Below are positions 43,419 through 52,147 of a stretch of 60,543 nucleotides of DNA, one piece after another. Position 1 is the stretch's first letter; each line of letters starts with the position of its first letter. The notes under the pieces were generated by a model. That model was not told where the DNA came from and made no database searches. It was given only the letters and a program-made list of their open reading frames with translations. Both the position numbers and the translations under genes were made by a program. The DNA is from Microseira wollei NIES-4236. GTDB taxonomy: Bacteria; Cyanobacteriota; Cyanobacteriia; Cyanobacteriales; Aerosakkonemataceae. Where the stretch lies: the NCBI RefSeq assembly GCF_020521235.1, contig NZ_BLAY01000043.1, forward strand, positions 1-60,543, written 5' to 3'.

Positions 43419-44738
43419 TCAAGCATCAAACGTTAACGCCTGACCTCTTACTTCTGTATTCAATTTACCCCGTTCGTAAACAACCTGACCGCCGACAATA
43501 GTATAAACGGGCCATCCGGTTAAATTCCAGCCTTCAAAGGGACTCCAGCCGCATTTTGTCTGTAATTCTTCGCGTAAAACCGGGCGGTAATTGTTCAAGT
43601 CTACAAGAACTAAATCGGCATCGTAACCAACTGCGATCGCTCCCTTCTTCGGTATCCCATAACCCTTCGCTACAGCGGTAGACATCCAATTTGCCACCTG
43701 TGCCACCGTACATTTTCCCTGCATTGCCTGAGTTAGCATTAGCGGTAAAGATGTTTCTACCCCAGGCATTCCAGAAGGAGAATTGGGGTAAGGTTGGGCT
43801 TTTTCTTCTAAAGTATGGGGCGCGTGATCCGTGGCGATAAAATCAATTACGCCATCGAGTAACGCTTGCCAAAGGACTTCGTTATCGTGGTGCGAGCGCA
43901 ATGGCGGATTCATTTGCGCCAAAGTACCGATTTTCTCATAAGCATCGGTATTTAATAGCAAGTGTTGCGGCGTTACTTCGCAAGTCACCCAAAGCGGTTT
44001 ATCCCGACGCATTAACTCGGCTTCTTCCGCCGTGGACATGTGTAAAATATGCAGCCGTCGCTGATATTTTTTCGACAATTCCAGCGCTAATTTAGTCGCA
44101 TTTAAAGCTGCTTGATTATCCTGAATTTGAGAATGAATCGCTGGCTCGCTAATGCCGGCAAATTCTTGCCGTCGCTGGTTAATTCTGGCTTGATCTTCCG
44201 CGTGAACGGCAATTAAACGTTTTCCGTTAGCAAAAATAGCTTCGAGGGCTGTTTCTCGATCTACTAATAACGCTCCGTGCATCGACCCCATAAAAATTTT
44301 AATGCCGCAGGTCGGGTTGGCTTCTACCAGATCGGGTAAATTTTCTGCCGTCGCCCCGATAAAAAAGCCATAATTAACCAAGCTCTTCTGTGATGCCCGT
44401 TGCAGCTTGTCATCTAACGCTGCTTGGGTGGTGGTTAAAGGGCGGGTATTGGGCATTTCTAGGAACGAGGTTACCCCCCCTTTGGCACAGGCGCAAGATG
44501 CGGTAAACAAATCTTCCTTGTGTTCCAGTCCAGGTTCGCGAAAATGTACCTGCGGATCGATGACTCCTGGCAACAAAGTTAAACCTTTTGCGTCTATTTC
44601 CTTATCTGCTGTGGCGCTGACTTCTCTTGCGACTTCGACAATGGTGCGAGATCGCACCAGCACATCTCCCACCAGATACCCTGCGTCGGGCAACAGAATT
44701 CGGGCGTGGCGGATTAATAGGGATGGGTTATGGGTCAT
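43419..44738 (-). CDS. pyrC: Dihydroorotase (class I)
   Basis: 439 codons. Amidohydrolase fold with VIDPQVHFREPGLEHKEDL (first metal site; the usual His-x-His is Gln-Val-His here), carboxylated-Lys segment CGIKIFMGSM, LIAVHAEDQARI, RLHILHMSTAEE and FIATDHAPHTLEEK. It closes carbamoyl-aspartate to dihydroorotate in pyrimidine synthesis. The FREPG and GMPGVETSLPLML segments support the assignment. Divergent from lepB; a diverged paralogue lies on the other side of lepB (45683). Confidence 0.88.
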   Translation of the reverse strand: MTHNPSLLIRHARILLPDAGYLVGDVLVRSRTIVEVAREVSATADKEIDAKGLTLLPGVIDPQVHFREPGLEHKEDLFTASCACAKGGVTSFLEMPNTRPLTTTQAALDDKLQRASQKSLVNYGFFIGATAENLPDLVEANPTCGIKIFMGSMHGALLVDRETALEAIFANGKRLIAVHAEDQARINQRRQEFAGISEPAIHSQIQDNQAALNATKLALELSKKYQRRLHILHMSTAEEAELMRRDKPLWVTCEVTPQHLLLNTDAYEKIGTLAQMNPPLRSHHDNEVLWQALLDGVIDFIATDHAPHTLEEKAQPYPNSPSGMPGVETSLPLMLTQAMQGKCTVAQVANWMSTAVAKGYGIPKKGAIAVGYDADLVLVDLNNYRPVLREELQTKCGWSPFEGWNLTGWPVYTIVGGQVVYERGKLNTEVRGQALTFDA

Positions 44739-44958
44739 GGATTATAGGTCAAGCAGGACAATTTCAATAGTTCATCCTTGATTGTTTTTGAGTCAACAGC
44801 GATTCTAAAGTCATGTTAGATTTGTTAAGAACGCTGAGATTTCTGGCTATCGGATCGAGCCAGGGGGAATTCTTGGCGATCGCTCTCTAACTCACCTACT
44901 ATTATTGTTTAGGAAAGCACCAATCCCCGCCTTGCTTTCCATTACGTTAAAAATCTAC

Positions 44959-45633
44959 ATGACTCGCGTGCAAAAGCAAGTTCCAGATAATACATCCAAT
45001 CAAAACTCCGATAACGCCTGGTTAGAAGCTGTCAAGACGATCGGATTAAGTGCAGTATTGGCTTTTGGCATTCGCACCTTTGTGGCGGAAGCGCGTTACA
45101 TCCCCTCCGGGTCGATGTTACCAACGCTACAGATTAACGACCGCTTAATCGTTGATAAGATCAGCTATCGGTTTAACGATCCTCAGCGGGGAGATATTGT
45201 GGTATTCATGCCACCCCAGAAGGCTGCTAGTTGCTTTAGTAACTTTCCCGACCCCAATCCAAATAATAATAATTGGGCTGACTCGTCCTCAGATACTACC
45301 ACCCAGAATAATCCCAAACTCAAGGATGCCTTCATCAAGCGCGTGGTTGGGCTACCCGGCGATAAAGTCGAGGTTAAAGGCGAACAGCTGTTTATTAACG
45401 GTCAAAAGTTGCCAGAAAAGTATATCGATGCCCCTCCCAGCTACCAGTTTGGCCCGGTTACCGTACCTCCGAAATATTACTTAGTCTTGGGTGATAATCG
45501 TAACAATAGCTGCGATAGTCATTTCTGGGGTCCCGTTCCCCGCGACAATATTATTGGTAAGGCAGTGGTTCGTTTCTGGCCTCTCAATCGCATGGGGGGA
45601 CTGACTCCACAACCGTTGTATCCTGCTAAATAG
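44959..45633 (+). CDS. lepB: Signal peptidase I
   Basis: 224 codons from the ATG at 44959; an upstream in-frame Met at 44905 has no ribosome site. One membrane anchor ([19 protein letters not shown]), catalytic Ser in [11 protein letters not shown] (near residue 51), the catalytic Lys in [15 protein letters not shown] (near residue 126), and [32 protein letters not shown] Ser/Asn/Thr-rich loop (about 95-118) separates the two active-site boxes. It removes signal peptides from exported and thylakoid-lumen proteins. Confidence 0.94.
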   Translation: MTRVQKQVPDNTSNQNSDNAWLEAVKTIGLSAVLAFGIRTFVAEARYIPSGSMLPTLQINDRLIVDKISYRFNDPQRGDIVVFMPPQKAASCFSNFPDPNPNNNNWADSSSDTTTQNNPKLKDAFIKRVVGLPGDKVEVKGEQLFINGQKLPEKYIDAPPSYQFGPVTVPPKYYLVLGDNRNNSCDSHFWGPVPRDNIIGKAVVRFWPLNRMGGLTPQPLYPAK

Positions 45634-45647
45634 TCAGTAGCCCAGAG

Positions 45648-45690
45648 TTAACGGCTAATGGCTAATGGCTAATGGCTAATTGTTAATTGC
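45648..45690. repeat. Heptamer repeat between convergent genes
   Basis: Tandem GGCTAAT units (45651-45679) then TTGTTAATTGCTA, running into the last codons of the dihydroorotase-like gene. The same class of heptamer occurs at 46958-46993 just upstream of that gene's start. Confidence 0.6.
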
Positions 45691-46951
45691 TAGGTTGGCG
45701 CCCGGTTTGCAGAACGCGACCTTTGAGTTGTTGACCCAGCCAAGGTGTATTGGTAGAAAGGGACTTCAAGGTTTGTTTCTCGACTGTCCAAGTTTGTTGG
45801 GGGGCAAATAAGGTAATTTCAGCGGGTTGATTGGGTGCGACGCTAGCGGGTATTTGCTTTAAACACTCGGCAGGTCGCGTACTCAACGCCCGCCACAATT
45901 CTATTGCCGACCATTCGCCGGTTTCTACTAAATTTTCCCAGAGTAAGGGCAAGGCTAATTCTAAACCAATTGCACCTGGGGGAGCTTCCCCGAAGGCAAC
46001 GGTTTTTTCTTCGTAGCTGTAGGGGGTATGGTCGATGGCGATCGCATCCAATATCCCCTCTTTCACCCCCCGCCGCAATGCCACCCGGTCCGATGGATTG
46101 CCCAAAGGCGGTTCAATATTTAGGGAGCTATTATAACTTATAACTGCTTCTGTGTCAAGTAACAAATGCATCCAAGTCGTACTGGCGGTGACGGGTAAAC
46201 CGCGTTGTTTAGCTTGCTGAATTAACTCGACGCCGCGAGAGGTAGAAACGCGCATGATGTGGATGCTCGTGCCGATGGCTTCTACCATTTCTAGTAAAGC
46301 AGCGATCGCAGAAGTTTCGGAAATTGCCGGATTACCAGGCAAACCGTAGACAATAGAATGAGAGCCTTCGCGCATGACACCATTGCCTGTAAGCTGGCGA
46401 TCGCAACACCATAAAGCTACTGGTTTTCCCCAAGGGTGCAAATATTCCAACAAGCGACGCACTAGCGCTAAATTGGACAGAGGTTGACCATCGGCAAAAC
46501 CAACTACTCCAGCAGATGCCAATTCTGCCAATTCGGTCATTTCCTCTCCCTTTGAGAGCAAGGTTAAAGCACCCCAGAAGTGGAGAATAGGTGCAGGGGA
46601 GAGGGGGGGATATAATTTCTGTAACCTTGCTAGTGTTGCTGGATTGTCTATAGCTGGTGCGGTATCGGGTAAGATGGCAAGGCGGGTAAAACCTCCAGAT
46701 GCGGCGGCTTGACTCAGAGAAATTAAGGTTTCCCTTTCTTCAAAACCAGGTTCTCCAGAATGACTGTAAAGATCTACCAATCCTGGCCCTAATATTAATC
46801 CCCAACAATCGCGTATCGATGTATCGTGAGGCCAGTGGTAAATTTTATCTTCAATCGCCTGAATTACACCTTCTGCAATTAGAACATCAGCAACTCTATC
46901 CGTTCCAGAGAGCGGATCTAATACTCTTACTTGTTGAAGTAGTTCGTTCAT
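45683..46951 (-). CDS. Dihydroorotase-like protein, probably non-catalytic
   Basis: 422 codons with the amidohydrolase layout of PyrC but degraded metal sites: GLVDLYSHSGEPGFEERETL (His-x-His replaced by Tyr-Ser-His), no Lys at the carboxylation segment (VVGFADGQPL), IHIMRVSTSRGVEL and a retained AIDHTPYSYEEKT. Such PyrC paralogues in cyanobacteria resemble inactive pyrC' subunits that scaffold aspartate transcarbamoylase. The true catalytic candidate is at 43419. Heptamer repeats flank both ends. Confidence 0.8.
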   Translation of the reverse strand: MNELLQQVRVLDPLSGTDRVADVLIAEGVIQAIEDKIYHWPHDTSIRDCWGLILGPGLVDLYSHSGEPGFEERETLISLSQAAASGGFTRLAILPDTAPAIDNPATLARLQKLYPPLSPAPILHFWGALTLLSKGEEMTELAELASAGVVGFADGQPLSNLALVRRLLEYLHPWGKPVALWCCDRQLTGNGVMREGSHSIVYGLPGNPAISETSAIAALLEMVEAIGTSIHIMRVSTSRGVELIQQAKQRGLPVTASTTWMHLLLDTEAVISYNSSLNIEPPLGNPSDRVALRRGVKEGILDAIAIDHTPYSYEEKTVAFGEAPPGAIGLELALPLLWENLVETGEWSAIELWRALSTRPAECLKQIPASVAPNQPAEITLFAPQQTWTVEKQTLKSLSTNTPWLGQQLKGRVLQTGRQPSN

Positions 46952-47057
46952 TGCTGATTGCTAATTGCTAATTGCTAATTGCTAATTGCTGATTGTTTTA
47001 GCAGCTATTAGCGATTAGCGATTAGCCATTAGCTGCCATTTGCAACTCCAGACTGGA

Positions 47058-48443
47058 TTACAATGCCCCGGCTGCGGTTTTATCTAGGATACTGCCGCTG
47101 AGGTGAATGGTAATATTCATTGCTTGTAGAACCGGGTATCCTTCCACACCTTTGGGATAATCGATGACGGTGACCGAGCCATTGCCTTGCTTAAAGTTCC
47201 AGAAATGTTTTGGTTCCAAGCCGAAAATATGACAAAGAATGGCTTTGTTAATCGCGTCGTGAGCTACAACTATACCAGTTTTGGGTTGTTGGCTGAATTC
47301 GGTAACAATGGCATTCCAGGATGCGATCGCGCGCGACCAAACTTGTTGCAAATTTTCCCCTTCGGGCATTTGAACCGTTTCCGGTGCGACTTGCCAGTCT
47401 TTCAGCAAACCGGGATATTCTTGCTCAATTTCCGCTTCTAATTTTCCTTCCCAAAGCCCGTGACTAATTTCCTTTAATTCCGGCTGCAATTGCAATTCCA
47501 CATCTGGGTGATATTGCAAAATAATTTCAGCGGTTTCTTTGGGACGTAACATCGGGCTAGTTATAGCAAAATCAATCGGAATATCTTTGAGAAACTCAGC
47601 CGCCCGACTCGATTGTTCTCGCCCATTATCGTTTAAGGGTACATCAATTTGCCCCTGAAATTTCTTTTGCCGGTTCCATTCCGTTTCCCCGTGACGCACC
47701 AGCAACAAACGCGGTCCCTTGTGACTGGGGCGCGGCTTGGGTAGGATATCTCCTAAGTGAGCCGTTTGATTCATCGACTCTAACTGTACGGTATCCCCCA
47801 AACCACCGGCGAAATTTAAGACATTAATGCCGCAGTTTGATTGCTGAATTGAATGATAGCGTGCTGGAGGAATGCCAATTGCCGTACTGAGCAAAGCCCG
47901 ATTTATCCCGTTATGAGCTACGACTAGGATAGTTTGTCCTTGATGGCGGGATAAAACTTCAGTCCAGAATTGCTTTGCTTGCTCGCAAAGCGCTAAGACG
48001 GGAAAATATGCTTTAGTTCCCTCTGGCGTTGAAACCTGCATTTGCAGTTCGTGGGGACGTTCTTGCCAGCAGCGATACTCTTCGGGAAAATTGTCCTTAA
48101 CTTCTTGCTTGTACAACCCCTCCCACAGCGGCAGATCGATTTCCAGGAGATTATCTGCAACCTGTAGCGATGGCACATTTGATGATTCTAAACTCGATAG
48201 AATCGTCAGAGCGGTTTCTTTAGCCCGTTGCAGGGGACTAGAGTAAGCAGCATTAAAAGTGATACCGCTGAGTGCCTTTGCCACTAAAAGCGCGGTAGCG
48301 CGGCCTGCATCGGTTAAAATCGACGCATCGAGACGACCTTGGATGCGCTGCTGCTGGTTGTAACTGCTTTGCCCGTGACGGACAAGGATAACGCGGGTAG
48401 CCAGGGGAGTATCCTCCGCAAACAATAGGAGAGGGGTCTGCAA
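47058..48443 (-). CDS. Tandem histidine phosphatase (phosphoglycerate mutase-like)
   Basis: 461 codons from a TTG at 48443. Two histidine-phosphatase domains: the first has VILVRHGQSSYNQQQRIQG and VVAHNGINRALL; the second LLLVRHGETEWNRQKKFQG, SPMLRPKETAEIIL, LKEISHGLWEG and VVAHDAINKAIL. Both RHG catalytic histidines and both partner HN/HD sites are present. Related cyanobacterial proteins include a metal-independent phosphoserine phosphatase, so a role in serine synthesis is plausible; a phosphoglycerate mutase activity is less likely. Confidence 0.85.
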   Translation of the reverse strand: MQTPLLLFAEDTPLATRVILVRHGQSSYNQQQRIQGRLDASILTDAGRATALLVAKALSGITFNAAYSSPLQRAKETALTILSSLESSNVPSLQVADNLLEIDLPLWEGLYKQEVKDNFPEEYRCWQERPHELQMQVSTPEGTKAYFPVLALCEQAKQFWTEVLSRHQGQTILVVAHNGINRALLSTAIGIPPARYHSIQQSNCGINVLNFAGGLGDTVQLESMNQTAHLGDILPKPRPSHKGPRLLLVRHGETEWNRQKKFQGQIDVPLNDNGREQSSRAAEFLKDIPIDFAITSPMLRPKETAEIILQYHPDVELQLQPELKEISHGLWEGKLEAEIEQEYPGLLKDWQVAPETVQMPEGENLQQVWSRAIASWNAIVTEFSQQPKTGIVVAHDAINKAILCHIFGLEPKHFWNFKQGNGSVTVIDYPKGVEGYPVLQAMNITIHLSGSILDKTAAGAL

Positions 48444-48670
48444 AGATTTTACCTTGTTTGGGCAGCTGCACTGAATCGGAGACTTCCCATAGACCGATTA
48501 GGATAAAATTCCCTTGCAGCTACAACCGTTGATAATGCAAGCACAACCCAAGGATATTCAACGTTACGTAACACCAAACGGTACAATTCCTTTTATCAAA
48601 CAGAACGAGAAGCACAAAACCCCCGTCGTTTACGCGGGGGATGTAGTGCGACCGGGACTTTTAAGTCCCG

Positions 48671-48770
48671 TCAAGTAGTATCGTGATGGCGCTGCTCTTC
48701 AATATATTTCCTCACAGTTTCGCTGCTGACGTTACCAGCAGTAGATACGAAGTAAGAATGCGTCCAAAGA
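48671..48770 (-). pseudogene. tnpA: IS200-type TnpA, C-terminal stub
   Basis: Reads LWTHSYFVSTAGNVSSETVR, then KYIEEQRHHDTT and stop, the end of a Y1 HUH transposase including the helix that carries the catalytic Tyr. The HUH motif and all upstream codons are missing; the sequence joins tnpB's 5' region directly. Orientation opposite to tnpB, as in IS605. Confidence 0.75.
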
Positions 48771-48778
48771 CTGGGCAG

Positions 48779-50185
48779 GTGATAATCTTGCTGACATGCT
48801 ACGCCTACAAGCTGAGGCCAAACACAACTCAATCAGTGACAATGGCATCCTGGGTTAACATGTTGCGAAGCCATTACAATTGGTGCTTAAACGATAGAAT
48901 TACCCACTACAGCCAGCAATTCATCCAAGGAGATTACTGCGATATCAGAACCCGTGCCGAAGCTTGTCCGTTAACTTGTTTTGTCAGCAAGAACGGTGCG
49001 ACGGGAGAACCGTGGAAAGACACCGAAACTGCTAAAAACCCCCGCCGCAGCGCTGGCGATATTCAAATTACGGCATTGCCGCAACTAAAAGCAGCTAGAC
49101 CTTGGTATGCCGGGATTGATTCAACCGTTTTGCAACAGAACGTAAAACGTCTGGATATTGCATACAAAAACTTCTTTGAAGGTAGAGGGTTTCCTAAATT
49201 CAAGAATCGCAGCAACTTCACCTCGTTTACATACGCGATGGGGGTAAAAACCCAGGGAAGCAAAATTTATTTACCCAAGTTAGGTTGGATGCGATTCTAC
49301 AACTCCAAACCTATTCCAAACGGTTTTATCATCAAAGCAGCGACGATCCGGCAACGACAAGACGGATGGTATGTATCGCTCAGAATTGAGGATAAAACCG
49401 TACCATACCTGGTGGCTAAATCTTTAACTGAAGTCAGATCTGTTATTGGATGCGATCTGGGTATCACCAAATTAGTACATCTTTCTGATGGGCATCAATT
49501 TGAAAATCCAAGGGCAGGAAACAATAAAAAGACCAAGCATCTGCTGAAGATTAGGCAGCGACGGGTTAATCGGAAAATTAAAGGTAGCAACAACCGAAAA
49601 AAGGCGTCCAGAAAAGTTGGACGCCTGCATAAGAAAATCAGCGATAAGCGACAAGCTTATCAATGGTGGGTAGCTAATACTATTGTTTCCCGACGAGTGG
49701 ATGCTATTGCCTTGGAAGACTTGAACGTTTCTGGCATGTTGCGTCGCTGTCGGGTGAAGAAAGATGAAGAAAGTGGGAGGTTTTTACCGAATGGACAATC
49801 CAGAAAAAAGGGGTTAAATCGCGCTATCTCTGATGCTGCTTGGAATGAATTAATTTTGAAGATTGAGTATCTCGCTGCAAAGAGGGGAAAGATCGCAATC
49901 AAGGTTGATCCGAAGCATTCCAGCACTGAATGCAGAAATTGTGGACATATTGACGGCAGTAACCGCGATGGCGAAAAGTTCATCTGTTCAGCCTGTGGAT
50001 TTTTCGCACATGCTGATATTTCTGCTGCGAAAAACATCCGAGACAGAGCATTAGAAATGGTACGCCGGGACTCGACGGAACCTGCGGATAAGACCGCTAA
50101 ACGCCCAAAATACTGTAAGGAGAAATCGCCACGTCTTCGTGACTGTCATTGGCGAGCCTGGGAACCTTGGCAACAAGGATATTAA
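48779..50185 (+). CDS. tnpB: TnpB RNA-guided endonuclease, apparently intact
   Basis: 468 codons from a GTG at 48779; frame upstream of it overlaps the tnpA stub. N-terminus YKLRPNTTQSVTMASWVNML, then KNFFEGRGFPKFKNRSNF. RuvC triad: Asp in VIGCDLGITKLVHLSDG, Glu in AIALEDLNVSGM, Asp in FAHADISAAKNIRDRAL. Zinc ribbon CRNC...CSAC. A Lys/Arg-rich bridge helix (KIRQRRVNRKIKGSNNRKKA) is present. TnpB cuts DNA with an omega RNA made from the element's right end, restoring the element at its donor site. No inactivating lesion is seen. Confidence 0.9.
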   Translation: MIILLTCYAYKLRPNTTQSVTMASWVNMLRSHYNWCLNDRITHYSQQFIQGDYCDIRTRAEACPLTCFVSKNGATGEPWKDTETAKNPRRSAGDIQITALPQLKAARPWYAGIDSTVLQQNVKRLDIAYKNFFEGRGFPKFKNRSNFTSFTYAMGVKTQGSKIYLPKLGWMRFYNSKPIPNGFIIKAATIRQRQDGWYVSLRIEDKTVPYLVAKSLTEVRSVIGCDLGITKLVHLSDGHQFENPRAGNNKKTKHLLKIRQRRVNRKIKGSNNRKKASRKVGRLHKKISDKRQAYQWWVANTIVSRRVDAIALEDLNVSGMLRRCRVKKDEESGRFLPNGQSRKKGLNRAISDAAWNELILKIEYLAAKRGKIAIKVDPKHSSTECRNCGHIDGSNRDGEKFICSACGFFAHADISAAKNIRDRALEMVRRDSTEPADKTAKRPKYCKEKSPRLRDCHWRAWEPWQQGY

Positions 50186-50200
50186 GACCGTAAGATCTTA

Positions 50201-50233
50201 AGAATCCCCGTACCTTCAGGTCGGGGAGTGTCA
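50201..50233 (+). ncRNA. Right-end hairpin, probable omega RNA terminus
   Basis: GAATCCCCG-TACCTTCAGGT-CGGGGAGTGTCAA forms the family's conserved end hairpin. TnpB guide RNAs end here, with the guide in the flanking DNA (into the ribosome site of the gene at 50248). Transcription is inferred. Confidence 0.5.
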
Positions 50234-50247
50234 AAGGAGTTAAGACA

Positions 50248-50568
50248 ATGCCTAAAAGTGTAAGCTACCGCGAGTCCCTGATTGCACGTCTCAAAAAACC
50301 TGAATATGCTGCTGGCTACATCGAAGCTATTTTGGAAGAAGAAGATCCAGAACCAGAATTGCTCAAAGATGCTCTACAAGATGTAGCCCTTGCACTTGGA
50401 GAAATGAATCTGCCAAAAGAGCAAGGTAAGCTTCATTTGGAAAAATTAGACCGTATTCTTTCGGTAGAAGGAAGTGCTGAAATTTATAACTTGGCACTTT
50501 GGCTGGATAAACTAGGATTAAAGTTAACGGTTACGGTTAAATCAGATAATTCAAAAAGTGGGGATTGA
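50248..50568 (+). CDS. Antitoxin-like HTH protein (addiction-module antidote type)
   Basis: 106 codons. SYRESLIARLKKPEYAAGYI, then LEEEDPEPELLKDALQDVALALG and LWLDKLGLKLTV match the short XRE-like antidotes that accompany RelE/HigB toxins. No toxin gene is adjacent; the IS605 element ends only about 12 bp upstream and may have displaced it. A truncated duplicate of its first 31 codons lies at 51379. Confidence 0.65.
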   Translation: MPKSVSYRESLIARLKKPEYAAGYIEAILEEEDPEPELLKDALQDVALALGEMNLPKEQGKLHLEKLDRILSVEGSAEIYNLALWLDKLGLKLTVTVKSDNSKSGD

Positions 50569-50648
50569 GAGCGATACGTGCTGGCGCACCCATTGCGCGT
50601 GAAGCGATCGCGATCGCTCCCACAATCCCATCCCCTATAGGTCATCAC

Positions 50649-50885
50649 CTAACTATCTTGCTCTCCATTTTCCAGGTATAACCAGACGAATTCCCTAGCA
50701 GCGTCCGGGTTCAGTACTTTCAATGCTTTCTTAATCGCAAATACCGCCTCAGCCGAAGGATCTCGTTCTTCACTTACCCAACGGCTGATGTTTGAGCGAT
50801 CGATCTCCATTGTTGCCGCCAATTGATACTGACTGATATCGTATGCCGCCAACACCTGTTTGAGGGCTTTACCTGCTCTTCCCAT
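50649..50885 (-). CDS. XRE-family HTH protein
   Basis: 78 codons. HTH_3 domain occupying most of the protein: LKQVLAAYDISQYQLAATM, then IDRSNISRWVSEERDPSAEAVFAIKKAL. The C-terminus (EFVWLYLENGEQDS) is a common ending in cyanobacterial regulators of this size. No partner gene is obvious; it is divergent from the gene at 51002. Confidence 0.85.
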   Translation of the reverse strand: MGRAGKALKQVLAAYDISQYQLAATMEIDRSNISRWVSEERDPSAEAVFAIKKALKVLNPDAAREFVWLYLENGEQDS

Positions 50886-51001
50886 GCTCCCGATTGTGTC
50901 AGAGAGTCTCGTACTCGTAAACGATGCTGATTGTCACCCAATGCGGTACACTTGTCATAGTTGACGATTAGCAACTATTTCTACCAATCAGGTCAACCGC
51001 T

Positions 51002-51265
51002 ATGATTAAAACCAGGCTTTTTACTGCCAAAGATGTCCAAGAGATTCCCACATCATCTGCCTTACAGCTAACTGCTGCGCCTGCTGAACCAGACCGCGAA
51101 CCTGTGCTGATCCTAGTCATTGGTTCAGCAAAGGGTATTGACAAAATTGTTCACGCGCTGTATAAATGTCGCTTTGCCGAGGTCAAAGAATGGTCGAGGC
51201 TGTTACCTGCCTTTACTCCCAATAAGCTAATGCGAAGTTTGATCCGCTATGTTCTTGTGGATTGA
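51002..51265 (+). CDS. Hypothetical 87-residue protein
   Basis: Begins MIKTRLFTAKDVQEIPTSSA and contains a basic helical C-terminal half (HALYKCRFAEVKEWSRLLP, FTPNKLMRSLIRYVLVD). No signal peptide, membrane helix or known domain recognised. Composition and codon use look coding. It sits in a toxin-antitoxin-rich segment. Confidence 0.55.
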   Translation: MIKTRLFTAKDVQEIPTSSALQLTAAPAEPDREPVLILVIGSAKGIDKIVHALYKCRFAEVKEWSRLLPAFTPNKLMRSLIRYVLVD

Positions 51266-51378
51266 AACAGAAGACTTCCCATTTCTCCAAACTGAAAAGA
51301 ACTACTAATTTTTTAGAGTTTGTAGGGTGCGTTAACGAAGTGTAACGCACCATTACCTCAACATTAGGACAAGAGAAA

Positions 51379-51487
51379 ATGCCCACCGATAATAGCTACC
51401 GCGAGTCCCTGATTGCACGTCTCAAAAACTCTGAATATGCTGCTGGCTACATCGAAGCTATTTTGGAATAAGATCCAGAACCAGAAT
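51379..51487 (+). pseudogene. Truncated duplicate of the antitoxin gene at 50248
   Basis: ATG 51379 encodes MPTDNSYRESLIARLKNSEYAAGYIEAILE and then a stop at 51469-51471; the following DPEPE codons still match. DNA is nearly identical to 50260-50365. It ends where the mazF-like stop codon begins, so the downstream part was lost at that junction. A GTAGGGTGCGTTA palindrome (51327) precedes it. Confidence 0.7.
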
Positions 51488-51488
51488 G

Positions 51489-51851
51489 CTACAACCGCAA
51501 ATATTGACGCAAAATCGCCTGCGCTTGAGTCATCAGTTCAGTTTCCAATTGACCCAATCGTTGTACTAATCTCGACTTATCAAATGTCATGGGGTCAACG
51601 CACACCAGTAAACTATCCACCGCTAAGCCATTTTCTGCTGATGACGGCACAAATACCATAGCCGGAGAAATGCGAGGATCGTTGGCACGAGCTGAAGCAA
51701 AAGGTAAAACGGTTACCTTGCTACGTTGGGCATTAAATGCAGAACCAGAAATAACCAAAGCGGGTCGAGTTTTTCTGATTTCCGTACCCACAGATGGCTC
51801 GAATCTGACTACCCAGATGCTTCCCAATCCGCGAGCGCTAGAGTTTGCCAT
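51489..51851 (-). CDS. mazF: MazF/PemK-family toxin
   Basis: 120 codons. GSIWVVRFEPSVGTEIRKTRPALVIS is the MazF beta-barrel signature, followed by KVTVLPFAS, VFVPSSAENGLAVDSLLVC and the VDPMTFDKSRLVQRLGQL ending. It is an mRNA interferase whose target motif cannot be told from sequence. Its start lies inside the upstream antitoxin gene (43-bp overlap). Confidence 0.9.
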   Translation of the reverse strand: MANSSARGLGSIWVVRFEPSVGTEIRKTRPALVISGSAFNAQRSKVTVLPFASARANDPRISPAMVFVPSSAENGLAVDSLLVCVDPMTFDKSRLVQRLGQLETELMTQAQAILRQYLRL

Positions 51852-52030
51852 TCCTCATCAGAGCCTAAACCTAATTCATCAACCAACTTACAAGCTTGCG
51901 CCAAAGCTTCATCTTCCTGTTGCCGCCGCCATTGTTGCAAGAGCAATTCAATCAAAGCGCTGCGGTTCTCTAGCTTTTGGTCGATGTAGGTTAGCAATTC
52001 ATCTGGTATTGAAATAGAGATTTTAGCCAT
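51809..52030 (-). CDS. Ribbon-helix-helix antitoxin for the MazF toxin
   Basis: 73 codons. KISISIPDELLTYIDQKLENRSALIELLLQQW is an RHH DNA-binding domain, followed by an acidic toxin-binding tail (ELGLGSDEEWQTLALADWEASG). The gene precedes and overlaps mazF, the standard antitoxin-first order, and would autoregulate the pair. Confidence 0.85.
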   Translation of the reverse strand: MAKISISIPDELLTYIDQKLENRSALIELLLQQWRRQQEDEALAQACKLVDELGLGSDEEWQTLALADWEASG

Positions 52031-52147
52031 TTGCTACTATAAGTCATACTATTAGTAGTATAGAGCAAACAACTGACGAAACGGTTGTAGGTAAGCCATT
52101 CGTCCCTCAATAAGCTTCAATGGTAGGGTGAGCGTGCGGAGATCCAG

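Larger units (their letters stand above)
48600..50236 (+). mobile_element. IS200/IS605 element, tnpA deleted to a stub
   Basis: The left end is marked by the CCCCCG/CGGGGG hairpin (48620-48640) and ATGTAGTG; the right end by CCCCG-TACCTTCAGGT-CGGGG (50206-50226) followed by AGTGTCAA, both typical ends of this family in cyanobacteria. Between them lie a 33-codon C-terminal stub of the divergent tnpA and a full tnpB. The element should be immobile unless a TnpA acts in trans. Exact outer boundaries are inferred to within a few bases. Confidence 0.75.
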
